Below, in pieces: positions 24,951-35,192 of a stretch of 64,000 nt of DNA. The position numbers and the translations under genes were made by a program. The notes under the pieces were generated by a model. The model ran no database searches. It was not told the DNA's origin and saw only the letters and a list, made by a program, of their open reading frames with translations. The stretch comes from Paragordius varius (Eukaryota; Nematomorpha), in assembly GCA_964247055.1 (NCBI GenBank), contig OZ176052.1, positions 3,038,001 through 3,102,000 of the forward strand. Reading direction: 5' to 3'. Position 1 is the stretch's first letter. Each line of letters starts with the position of its first letter.

Positions 24951-25930
24951 TATTTGATTTCCCCAAAAATGTGTTTAACTGAACTCGTATGGCTTGTTAA
25001 GTTTTTTGAAAATTAGCTCCAAAATCCCGCCATTTTTGTATGGCGTCTCAGTTTTAAACCGGTAGACCCCTACCCATAAACCAATATGAAAAAAGCGCTG
25101 AGTTAAATTCCTTGCCTTTATAGGACAAGTTTTTTCGAAAAAATACCTTCGTTATATGATGGCGTATTTTTAGGACATAAAGGCCTTAAAACGGCTAATA
25201 AAAAACGCCTGACTCTTTTTACCTAGTTACGGGTAATATTTTAAGCTTTTAATGAGCTCATATGGCTTCATAAATTTTCTGTAAATTAGCTCCAAAACAA
25301 CGCAATTTCTATATAGTGGGGCAGTTTTTGGCGGGTAGCTTCTAACCCAGGGGCAGGTATAAAAAAGCGCTGGGCAAAATTTTTGCCTTTATATGGGGAA
25401 TATCTGAAATTATCATGGATTTCATATCCTATAAGATTTATATGTTTTAAATTTGGCTCTAAAGACATGATATTTCGATATGGTGGCGCAGTTGTTGGCT
25501 GGTAGCCCCCTACCCAGAAGCCAATATAAAAAAGACGTTCGAGAAAATTTTTTGCCTTCATATGGAATACCTGAAATCATCATTCATTCCATATGTTCTT
25601 AATAATTTTTGGAAGAATGGCTTCAAAACTAAATAATAGTTTAATTATAGCTCTTTTTTAGGGCGTAAGGGCCTAATTAACGGCTAATTTAAAAAAACCG
25701 TAAGACTTCAATTTTGCCTTGTTACGGGTAATATTTTAAGCACCTATAAATTCATATGGCCTGATAGGTTTTCTGAAATTTAGCCCCAAAGGCACGCTAT
25801 TTAGATATGATGGGGCAGTTTTTAGCAGGTATCTCACTACCCAGCAGCTATTAAAAAACGCATGACTAAAATTTTTACCTTTTAACAAGGAATATCTGGA
25901 ATCCTCATTGAATTTTTACGGTCTCATACC
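24950..25930. repeat. degenerate tandem repeat, about 160-190-bp units
   Basis: Four diverged copies of a unit (about 24960-25140, 25240-25395, 25400-25575, 25735-25900) each contain 'ttagctccaaa', a 'tggggcagtttttgg'-like block, 'ctacccag' and 'aaaaaagcgc...aaaattttttgcctttatatgg'. A second unit with 'ttacgggtaatattttaagc' separates copies 1-2 and 3-4, giving an A-B-A-A-B-A order. Open frames across it are a by-product of the repeat. Confidence 0.6.
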
Positions 25931-27300
25931 TTTGCGAAAAATAGATTCAAAAAACTATTTTTGTGGACGTTTTTTTGAAAAAAATGGCTTTTTACGGGGG
26001 GAGCAAGTAAAAAGATGACCTAAATTAAAAAAGCGAGCCGACCATGTCCGGCGCAATCGAAAATTAAAAAAATCTAATTTTAAATTAAATGGTCCAACAC
26101 GTTGTGCGGAAAATTGTCTCAATGACACGATATTTGTGGACTTCTGTTTTCAAAAGACCCGTTTTTTACACAGGGTGGGCCCGAACTGGGGGCCTAATTC
26201 AAAAAAAGGGCGAAGCTATTGTCGGGGCATTCCTTAATGGTTATATTTTTTCGACATTTGGATTTGAATGGAACCGGTTTTCCGGGAACAGATCACAAAG
26301 CCAGCATTTTCCATTTTTATAAATATATAGATTAATGGTTAAATATGCATTCTATGGCACAGCTTGTAATGCCTAGTTTCCGTTATATATTTTTCAAAGT
26401 TTTAGCCAAATGGGTTAGAAAAAATTACACCTTATATAACCTTTTAACTTTTAATTTATGGTTTGATACTATTAAAATTTTTTTCTTTCGAATGGTTTGG
26501 GGGGGGATTCACAGAGTTTACATGCGTAAAATTTATTAAAATTAAATTTTTAATATGTAAAATGAGCATAAATATTTGCCCCTGAAGGGATAATCCTTAT
26601 AATCTTAAAATTATTAACCTATTAAACTGAAGATGAACCCGCCGCTGTATTGAAATCCTCAGAAAAAAATAAACTTTTTTTACACGAAACACGGATTCGT
26701 TGAAAATTTTCTATTAAAAAATTTTTTTATGGCCCAATATAATATATTTTTATAATTTTAAATTATTAATGTTAAAAAATACGTAATTATCACTTAATTA
26801 ATGAATGGAGATCACACAGACAACACATATTTTTTGTTGAAATTATAATTTGTTTTTAATATATATATACACCTCCTCTCACATCCTTTCTTCTACTAGG
26901 CTGATGATATTTTTTTACAACATACTCTATATAATTTTACGCTTAAATTTTTTTAAATGCTCAATAATATAAAATATATACTGGAAAAAACATTCAGTTG
27001 TTTAAAATTTCTCTGCAACATTGTATTATTTTCCAATTTTCGGATACTGACTTATAAATTCTATACAGACGAATATGAATAATCTTTTGTAATTATTATC
27101 GATCATCATTGTGGTTTTTAGTAAAAAAAAAATTTTCTACAAACCATTACAAACGAGCTCAAAACGAGTTCGCTTTTTATCACTAGTAGTAGAAGTATTT
27201 AATTCTTCTGTTATAACCATCCAAAATAAATTTAATATCTATCTCAATTTTATGTGATTTAAAGAAGATTTTGAAAATAATATTTCCATTCACAGTTAGC
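25930..27300. other. no recognisable gene
   Basis: Open frames at 26089-26322 and 26345-26539 have no recognisable domain, no splice context and biased composition. Nothing else is supported. Confidence 0.35.
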
Positions 27301-27401
27301 GAAAATCCAATCCGTCTCTCTCTTTGTCTCTCTAAATATATTTCTATTTTTTTATAATTTTTATTAACTACGCGGCGGGTGTTGTGACCATTTTAATTCT
27401 A

Positions 27402-27415
27402 GTTACTATGGTAAC
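27402..27415. promoter_or_regulatory. RFX-type X-box-like palindrome
   Basis: The 14-mer GTTACTATGGTAAC has the inverted half-sites of the X-box bound by RFX factors (GTNRCC, spacer, RGYAAC). It lies 17 bp before the ATG at 27432. RFX sites usually mark ciliary genes in animals; the gene downstream looks secreted instead. A chance match is possible. Confidence 0.3.
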
Positions 27416-27431
27416 ACCATGATAAAATATT

Positions 27432-27757
27432 ATGTATTATCTCACTCGTTGGCCATTCAAACTTTTGCAGATATTGACTTTTTTATTCTTATACTCCTCT
27501 GCATATCAAAATCAAAACCAATCATCCAAAAAGCGTTCAGTCAAAAAAATTAAAGTGACGAGAAAATCAAATACCTTACTACTATTATTAAATAATATAT
27601 TCTCATTATCATCTTTTATCATTCTACAAATTTTGATGGGCTTTTCCCCTTCCATATCTCGATATTCCATATGTTGTGCCGCCGCTGAACAGTTTGAATA
27701 CAAACCAGCATTACTTAACACAGATGAAAACTACAATAAGTTGTATCCATCGCTCCA
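27432..27757 (+). CDS. putative first exon with signal peptide
   Basis: The open frame starts at ATG 27432 and encodes about 109 residues to a GTAACT donor after 27757. It begins MYYLTRWPFKLLQILTFLFL, a good signal peptide (basic start, hydrophobic core, then S-S-A), followed by a basic stretch and a second hydrophobic segment near residues 49-70. It is placed as a candidate 5' exon of the SMOC-like gene downstream because of strand and its secretory character. Its phase-0 end does not match the phase-1 start at 30616, so at least one intermediate exon would be needed, and I did not find the follistatin/Kazal exon expected there. It may be an independent gene. Confidence 0.45.
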
Positions 27758-27759
27758 AG

Positions 27760-28493
27760 TAACTTTTTTAAACTCATAAAACTTTATTTTTAAACCTTTT
27801 AATTTAAATATTTTTTTATTTGGTTGTTTTATGGCCCGATTTTAATATCGCAGTTTAAAATTTACACCCAATATTTATGTCCTTATATTAAAATATTTAT
27901 TACCATTATATGTTTTAAGCGCCTGAGAGTCTGTTATTTTTAATGTACACTTGAAAAAATGTAAAATATTTCTGACAATACTTGTTGTATCTTAATTAAG
28001 CATCACACATAAACAAACACTTGTCAAAGAACCACTTCTAAATACATATAATATTGATATGGATATTTCCGTATAATAAAGAGGTGTATAGTGAAAAAAT
28101 CACATCATTAATTAATATTGATTACAACTTAATTATTGTTTTAACCATTTGTAATTTTTTCTTTTTTTTATAATTTTAATGACTGAGTAATTTGTTTTTT
28201 TATATATATATGTTTTAAAAAAAATGTTCAAAGTATATGTTAACAGTGTGTGTCCCTTTAAGCTATGCTTAAAAAGCACGTAAATTTTCCCTGATAACTT
28301 TTATTACCTTTGTCTTTATTATATGTTTTTTTATACTTACTGAAAAAAGGTAGAATAGGGGATATTAGTGCTAAAAAACACTTTTGATTATATCATGTTA
28401 AAGCAAAATATCTGGCCTAGACATAGTGACGCCTATGATTGCTTATATTACTACAATATTATGTATATTTAACAGCCAAAAAAGTTACCTTTT

Positions 28494-28524
<31 letters not shown>

Positions 28525-30615
28525 TTAACCTTAAATAATTCCGCGTCCAATTTTTTTATAAGGCTCCACGATGTCTAAACGGAGGAGTAAATTTATTAGA
28601 AATAACATCTAAAAAAATACCATAAAATAGTAAATCGTGATTTCCTCACACAACCTAAAAGCAGTTAAAAGGCCTAAATTACGAACAAAACGTGCTTTGA
28701 AGACAAAATGTTTAAACAAAAAAAGTAGTTTTTTAATGTGTTTGCCCCCTTATAACTTAATAAATAATAAAAAAATCTTGCGATGTGATGTTTGATATTT
28801 AGTTATCTCCGAAATATTTTAGGTTTAATTTCCAATAAATATAATTATGTTTTAGATAAGCACAATTTATTTTTTATTAGTATATGCCGGAGAGTTCCCA
28901 ACAAAATTATTCAAGTTGGAAAAACTATTATAATGCTATAAATTATATTTATGCAAAAACATTTGTATTATCAATCGAAAATATTGATATAAACGTATTA
29001 ATATGTTATCCGATTTTTACCTCTAGGTTTTAGTTTTATATATGTGTGTTGGCCTCTTTTTACGTATATTTTCTTAAACAATTTTGACCATCAAACAGAC
29101 TAAATGATGAAATATTCAGCGATAAATTATTTGTGAAATTGCCTTTGTTATGATCTCAGTGCACTAAATAAATACAAATATAATTTGTTAAAAAAATGGA
29201 TTTTGCCAGAATACTAGCTAAGGAGGCTATCGTTTGTAAACACAGTGTTTAGGTTTTAATCCACACTTTTATCAATACTTCATAATCCCTTATTTATTAT
29301 TAAATCGTATAAATAAATATAACACAAGATTATAGTGATAAAAGGACCTAAATGTAACTCAATACGCATGAATATTTTTATATGGACGATAAATTTATGG
29401 AGGCTATTATAGGCTTAATGCCATAAAATATAAAACTAAAATATTTTGGCTATAATATTTAACTATATATATATATATATATATTGACCCTTTTTATATT
29501 TCCAGAGTTCTTAAACAAGCCGCTTATAAAATTTATAAACCACCGAAGCTGTCAAAACGTTATGTATTATAATATATTTTTAAACGGTTTAAACGAAACC
29601 CTTATAATTATTTGACGGCAAAAAATTTGATATGATATGAAGATTATTTTATTTAATATCATTATAATATTAATAATCAAAGTCCGAATGTATTATATTT
29701 GGCCCACTATCATAGATAATTATTTAAGTTTGCTCCCTCTGAGTCAAAAAACTACTCGAAAATGAACCCAAGCACTAATATAATAAATCAAAAACTATGA
29801 AACAACAATTAAAAATTGTTTTGATGTTTTATAAAATAGAATTTAATTACATATAATTCTATATTCGATGAATAAGTAGATATATCATTTAATTTAAGTT
29901 ATATATTTAATTGCCGCCATATAAAGCCACTCCATATGTTTTGCGCGCATTCGAACTATTGCACCTGAATGTAGTCTCACCGTTTTTCTCAGTAAAAGCT
30001 ATATATAAATAATCAATATAACTTATAAACTTTATAAGAAATAAGGTCTAATGTTAAACATGTATTGGCTAATATATCGATATTTTTGCTCATAATATCA
30101 ACATTTGTTAATTTAGGCCCTCCCAATTATAAATCGTTGGCAGCTTATGGTTATTTAAATTGCTCCTAATATTTTTCATCTAATTAGGATACCAAATTCC
30201 ATGCTTACAACTCTTACAGTCTGCAGCAAAATTTTGTCCATGTTAATTTAACGGCCAGGTACGGGGAATGCTTGTTTAAAGAAAAAATCACATCACCTCA
30301 ATTTAAAGAAACTATGGCTAATTTCATAAGTCAAACATGCAAAAGTATTATTTTAAGAATACTAAAATATCAAATAATATGATATTGTTTTTTGAGCTTT
30401 AGATTAATGCATGAATACTTTACAGTCTATAAGTATTTTTCTGATTTGAAAAAAAAACATTATTGGTATTGACAAAGATGTAATTTAAAATTATCCGTTT
30501 ATTAATATAGGTATTCGCCTCATGTATTACTACTTTTAATGTATTTAATTTTAGAGGAAAAACTTTATGTAAAAATTTCTTTGTAAAATTTGTAAAATTT
30601 AAATCCCTCAAATAG
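27760..30615. other. AT-rich stretch without identified exon
   Basis: Contains (TA)n at 28497-28520 and 29464-29484. The Kazal/follistatin exon expected in a SMOC gene between the signal peptide and the first thyroglobulin domain was looked for and not found. Confidence 0.4.
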
Positions 30616-30831
30616 ATCAAGATCCAAAATGTGCCTGTGAGCAATCCATAATAAGTCAATTAATCCAACTTTGCCGTCTTGAGAACACATTCGTGCCTGA
30701 CTGCAAACCTGATGGTCATTATAAGGATGTCCAATGTCACACATATACCGGTTACTGTTGGTGTGTCGATCAGAATGGGAATCCGGTACCACGTACGGCT
30801 ACCACGATAAATAACCGACCCGTTTGCAATA
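30616..30831 (+). CDS. SMOC-like exon, thyroglobulin type-1 domain 1
   Basis: This 216-nt exon has an AAATAG acceptor and a GTAATA donor and is class 1-1. It encodes a complete thyroglobulin type-1 module: an N-terminal Cys (LCRLEN), FVPDCKPDGHYKDVQC, the diagnostic TYTGYCWCV, and a closing PVC. In SMOC proteins (secreted calcium-binding matrix proteins that modulate BMP and growth-factor signalling) the first such module has almost the same VQCHTYTGYCWCV sequence. Its one-base overhang fits both the exon at 31946 and the one at 33846. Gene identity is SMOC-like by domain content; no follistatin module was found. Confidence 0.85.
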
Positions 30832-31646
30832 GTAATAGATTTTAGTTAATTTTACGGGATTATTATAAGTAAAGCAATTTAAAAAACTTGTTAATATATA
30901 GTGTATGTAATAAGTGTAAGTTTTAAATTATTTAAATGCATATAATGGAAGTCAGGCTGATTTGTTTGGAGCGCTATCCTTACTTTTTTGGGAAATCTTA
31001 TATGGCACAAAAATATAAATAGATTTAGGCGCACTTTTTATTTATATAATATCAAAGCCATTATATATTTTTTATTTTTGGTTAAATCGCTGAGAAACTA
31101 ACAAATTAATGTATAATATAATAAAAAAACTAATTATGTAAAAAAGCATTTAACTCGGCAAAATTTATACTTATTTTTCTGTTTTTTTTTGTTAGCCAGA
31201 ATTGGCTCTAGAAGTTACAAAACATATAATTAAGAACATTTTTATCAAATAATTTGGGAGTCATAACAAAATATATTGATAGAATAAATTTTCTGATAGT
31301 TTGTACCTAATCTGTCAAATAAGTTAGATAATTCCATTTATAAAATAACTACACCTTATCAAAAAATCGCAAAATTCTAGACAAAAAAGTTTTGCATGGA
31401 AGCTATTGCTTCATACCAAATTTTTATATAGCATGTATAAAAAGCTAAAAAACATTTATATTAAATTAATTTTTATTACGCTTAAATGGGCCAGTTTTTT
31501 TTAAATAAACGCAAAATAACTGGGTGCGCGATAGTATATCTGAGGAATTCGAATATGGCATGCGTGCCCATAGTGTACGCATTTAATACTCTAATTATTT
31601 TACCACGCCTTTTTTTACTCTATATTTAACTAATTATTTGTATTAT

Positions 31647-31865
31647 TACAGTAATGTATCCTTTATTTTATCAAAAAATCTAATATTTTCGTTAAATGGG
31701 TATAATTTAGTAAAGAATGGAAAAAACAAGAGCTCTATGGTAAATTTTATACTTTTTTGTGAATATGATATTGTTAATACCACAAAGCTCTTGTTTCCAT
31801 TCTTTACCAAATATTTATACCCATTTAACGGAAAAATTTTTTTTTGATAAAATAAAGGATACATG
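31647..31865. repeat. 219-bp hairpin repeat in a SMOC intron
   Basis: Two arms of about 95 bp are nearly perfect reverse complements, beginning tgtatcctttattttatc and ending with its inverse. They enclose a short loop around 'gatattgttaatacc'. This is a foldback MITE. No target duplication longer than a few bases is obvious. Confidence 0.75.
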
Positions 31866-31945
31866 ACTGTATAAATTTAAAAATTAGGATCATAAAAATA
31901 TATTAAATATATTTAAAATTAATTTTGTTTTTATATACCACAAAG

Positions 31946-32080
31946 TTAAAATCAAAATGGCACGGAATGTCAGAGGTAATAAACGGCGCCGTAAGCGGTC
32001 TTGTAACCGGAGAGATCGAACAATCTTTAACCGACGAGTCATCAAATTCTTCATTTATGAATATACGCAAAAAAATAAAA
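31946..32080 (+). CDS. SMOC-like exon, N-terminal part of extracellular calcium-binding domain, copy 1
   Basis: This 135-nt exon reads in the phase set by 30616-30831 and ends A|GTATGC. It encodes a very basic stretch (NVRGNKRRRKRSCNRRDR) and then F-x-x-R-x-I, which aligns with the start of the SPARC-type EC domain in exon 34447-34540 (C-x7-F-x2-R-x-I). The acceptor AAAG is weak because no pyrimidine precedes AG. A longer open frame in another phase overlaps it and is taken as a shadow. Confidence 0.55.
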
Positions 32081-32222
32081 GTATGCGATAATTTCAAATT
32101 TATTTTTTTTAACGATATATTAAAAAATACATTATATACCATTATTTTTAACCAATTTTATTTCAAACAACAGATAAGATCATAACTTTCTCTCAAATAA
32201 TGTTTTATACATCTTTTTCAAG

Positions 32223-32581
32223 ATTTCAACCAAACATTCATCTGGTCTAATATCAATAATAAAAATAATAATCCCTCGAAAGCCAAAATTTTAAATACCG
32301 ATCAAGAGAATAATCCAGGGCGTCGTACAGGCCATCGTTTCAATAAAATAACCCGTAAAATGGCTATCAGGTGGAAATTTGTTTTAGCAGATATGGATGG
32401 TGACTCTTTCATATCACTCCGGGAGGTGAGAATCCTGAAAAAGCAATTGAAACGCTTCGTCAAGCCTCGGAGTTGTGCCAAAAGTTTTGACATTGATTGT
32501 GACATGGATAAGGATTCGCGAATATCTTTCAAAGAATGGAATTCTTGCCTAAGCATCTATCAATCAAGTAAAATTAGATGA
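32223..32581 (+). CDS. SMOC-like terminal exon, EF-hand pair, copy 1
   Basis: The exon follows a TTTTTCAAG acceptor and runs in frame to TGA at 32579-32581. After an Asn-rich linker it encodes two EF-hands with complete 12-residue loops, DMDGDSFISLRE and DMDKDSRISFKE. Between them the sequence keeps the SPARC-family KPRSCAKSFDIDC, whose Cys pair brackets the second hand. This is a full C-terminal half of the SPARC/SMOC calcium-binding domain with its own stop, lying before a second thyroglobulin exon. That is not the usual SMOC order. Confidence 0.85.
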
Positions 32582-32699
32582 ATTATTCTAAATAGACCCC
32601 TTCTCCACCCTACCTTGTTTTAGAAAACTTAAATTTGATGTAAAAGTAGCAATAATATCAATTTTTTAGCTAAACACTTAATCTTTAAGGCAGTGGTAT

Positions 32700-32880
32700 C
32701 ACTAGAAAATTTTGAAGGGCCGAAATTATTTTTTTAAGGCCCGCGCACCATAAAATATTGACAAATATCCCATAGTTCTTTGACACATAAGCAGATACTT
32801 ATAATCTAAATAAGCACATCAAAATATTGTAACACTTTTAGGGCCGTATGCGGTTCGTGGGCTGCGGTTTGAGTATTACT
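32700..32880. mobile_element. possible hAT-like MITE remnant
   Basis: A segment begins cagtggtatcac, contains 'gggccgaaa' near one end and 'gggccgtatgcgg' near the other, and ends ...gtattactg. The terminal inverted repeats are weak and there is no clear target duplication. Confidence 0.3.
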
Positions 32881-33845
32881 GTAATGAAACCATCTCGGCT
32901 CATAATAAAAGATCTTAATATTAATGACAATTTTAGTTATTTAATCCCATTTTAACATCATTTGAGAAGATAATCCGCAGAGAGATAAAAAAACGATTAA
33001 TTTTGATTTACTCAGCCTTGATATAAAATTTAACCGTATGATTCATTTCTAAATTCTGTCGTAAATGGGTGATAAAGAGTTATCTCATTCTCTTATAAGG
33101 CAATAATGCTTTTACAGGACGGTTACTATTTACTATTAGTGTTTTATCATTTTTTTATGGTAAGAAATTATGGCTAATATGTTTTATACAACTTATATAG
33201 TATCATTCAAATTATTTCTTTCGCTCAATACGGAGGAAGATGATTTTGAAGCACGCTTGGACCATGATAAAAGTACTATTTATATATGTTTTTTTATGTA
33301 ATAACAAAAAATGTTAAACATATAATTTAAAATTGTTTAAAAGTTAATTGATATATATTTTATATCTAACTTATATTATACCTATTTGAACATTAAAAAT
33401 GCAGATTCTTTGCGAGGGCCTTCACTATATAACAAACAACTCAATTTTGAATCCCTAACATCCAAAAAATCAATCCTTATGCCTAACATCATCAAATCAA
33501 CCGATTCAAAAAGTATGCCATCCATAATATATGTGTGATGAGTATAATAATTCTATTTCATACGCAAAATTTTTTAATTTTCATCCGAAAAAAATGTTAG
33601 ACATATTTTGTAATCGATCAGTCTAAAAATAAACCATATAACTAAAAATTATTAATGCCCTGTATAAAGGTTTATACATTTATATGGCTTCCATATATCT
33701 ATACTTTTTACCGTATTTAAATACTTAGCCTAGTTGTTTTCTAATTATTTCGAACCATTTGTTGTGTATAACATAAAAGCATACATTTTATTGAAAGAAT
33801 AAGACAAAATATCTATAGAAATACGGTTACATGTTTTTATACTAG

Positions 33846-34097
33846 TTGTTAAACCAAATTGTTTCGCTGAACGAGACAAAGCTTTGTACGATGATAGGAA
33901 AGATCCGAATGCTGGCATTTTTATACCCAATTGTACTATAACCGGTTATGCTTCAGTCCAATGCCACAAGGCTACGGGCTATTGTTGGTGTGCCAACACT
34001 GAAAATGGAAAACCCATACCAGGGACCTCAAGGCTTAATTCCCGCATCGATTGTGAACCCAAAACGGTCGGGCAAGAAGAGAAAAGGAAAATAAAAA
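33846..34097 (+). CDS. SMOC-like exon, thyroglobulin type-1 domain 2
   Basis: This 252-nt exon has a TACTAG acceptor and a GTATGT donor and is class 1-1. It encodes NCFAERDKAL, IFIPNCTITGYASVQC, KATGYCWCANTENGKPIPGT and a final RIDC, a complete thyroglobulin type-1 module. P-I-P-G-T-S at this place is typical of the second module of SMOC proteins. In phase it can follow 30831 directly, giving the canonical thyroglobulin-thyroglobulin-EC order, with 31946-32581 skipped. Confidence 0.85.
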
Positions 34098-34238
34098 GTA
34101 TGTGATATTCATTGCGTTTCCACTTAAAATATAACAAATATTTGGAAAGTAATTTAAAGCGTAACATGCAGAAAATATTTCGAATACATATTTTTGTGAA
34201 ATGTAGGCTTTAATACATATTTTCGTTTTAATTTCTAG

Positions 34239-34253
34239 ACATTAAGCCTTTTT
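34239..34253 (+). CDS. putative SMOC microexon (15 or 21 nt)
   Basis: After the acceptor TTTCTAG, the bases AC complete the codon left by 34097, and I-K-P-F is read before a GTGAGC donor. A second donor, GTAAGA, would end the exon at 34259. Both choices keep the phase required by the next exon at 34447. The exon's existence rests on splice signals and phase only. Confidence 0.45.
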
Positions 34254-34446
34254 GTGAGCGTAAGATATAGTCCCGTCCATTCTTTACACCTATATCCACG
34301 GGCAATAAAATATTTTTTAAAAAGTATGGTCTTAAAGAAAAATATTAACTCATCATCATTTGAATATTTAAGATTTACAAATATTTGCTATATGATAAAG
34401 ATGCTTCTTGCTCTTATAAAAAACTTTTGCACTCTCCTACGATTAG

Positions 34447-34540
34447 ATTGTCCTGAACATTTATTTACCCATTTCCTTCACAGACTGATTGACGATTTAT
34501 CGAAAGAAATGATAAGCGAATTTACCAAGCAACCCAAAAA
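34447..34540 (+). CDS. SMOC-like exon, N-terminal part of EC domain, copy 2
   Basis: The exon has a GATTAG acceptor and a GTAAAT donor. It encodes CPEHLFTHFLHRLIDDLSKE, which matches the SMOC C-P-E-x-x-x-x-x-F helix that opens the extracellular calcium-binding domain, and ends in Q-P-K with a two-base overhang. Confidence 0.75.
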
Positions 34541-34692
34541 GTAAATACTTATTTTATAAGTATCAATACCTGATTTTTCCATAAAAAAATATTAATGATT
34601 AAATGTGTTTAACCCAATATCATAGTTTATATAAACATATTTCGTCAAATTGTATAGCCCTTTATATGTTTTATATATATTTTTACATGTAG

Positions 34693-34780
34693 CCTTTTAC
34701 CATGGCTAAAAGATAATCAATCATTACAAGAAAAAGCCGTTAGGTGGAAATACTTCAATATCGATCAAAACAAAAATGGG
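34693..34780 (+). CDS. SMOC-like exon, first EF-hand, copy 2
   Basis: The exon follows ATGTAG and ends before GTAATT in phase 0. It encodes WLKDNQSLQEKAVRWKYFN and the start of the first EF loop, D-Q-N-K-N-G, completed by the next exon as V-L-N-K-P-E. Confidence 0.8.
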
Positions 34781-35033
34781 GTAATTTTAAATTTTTTTAA
34801 TATAAATCAAAGTTATCTTAAAATATAATATTGAAAAAAAAAATATATCGATAGTTCATCATAAAAATGGCTATTTTACCAAGAATAATAATTAATTTAG
34901 CCGGATAATTTATTTTGAAATTTATACGAGAATCTGTTTAACTGTCGGCTATTTTTCAGATCATTTATATATTCCAGTTGTTTATTATAGCTTCGGCTAC
35001 AAATTAAACTGTATCACATGAAAAAAAAACTAG

Positions 35034-35192
35034 GTGCTAAACAAACCAGAATGGCGCCTCCTAAGAAAATCGTTTCGTTTACCGCGCGAACATAGAAAAT
35101 GTCTTCGAAACTTTCCTCGGTACTGCGACAAGAATATGGATAAACAAATTACCATGACTGAATGGTTAACATGCACGGGAACTCACCATTAA
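35034..35192 (+). CDS. SMOC-like terminal exon, second EF-hand, copy 2
   Basis: The exon follows ACTAG in phase 0. It finishes the first EF loop and encodes HRKCLRNFPRYCDKNMDKQ with the second loop DKNMDKQITMTE, then TEWLTC and a TAA stop at 35190-35192. The paired Cys around the second EF-hand match SPARC/SMOC proteins. Together with 33846-34780 it completes a SMOC-type C-terminal half. Confidence 0.85.
   Translation: MLNKPEWRLLRKSFRLPREHRKCLRNFPRYCDKNMDKQITMTEWLTCTGTHH

Noticed and set aside
26089-26539. Two open frames read as small proteins
   Set aside because: Composition and context fit repeat-derived sequence, with no domain and no splice support.
31907-32185. 86-codon plus-strand frame over the SMOC copy-1 exon
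   Set aside because: The overlapping frame with Cys-x7-Phe-x2-Arg matches the EC domain and the splice phase; the longer frame does not.
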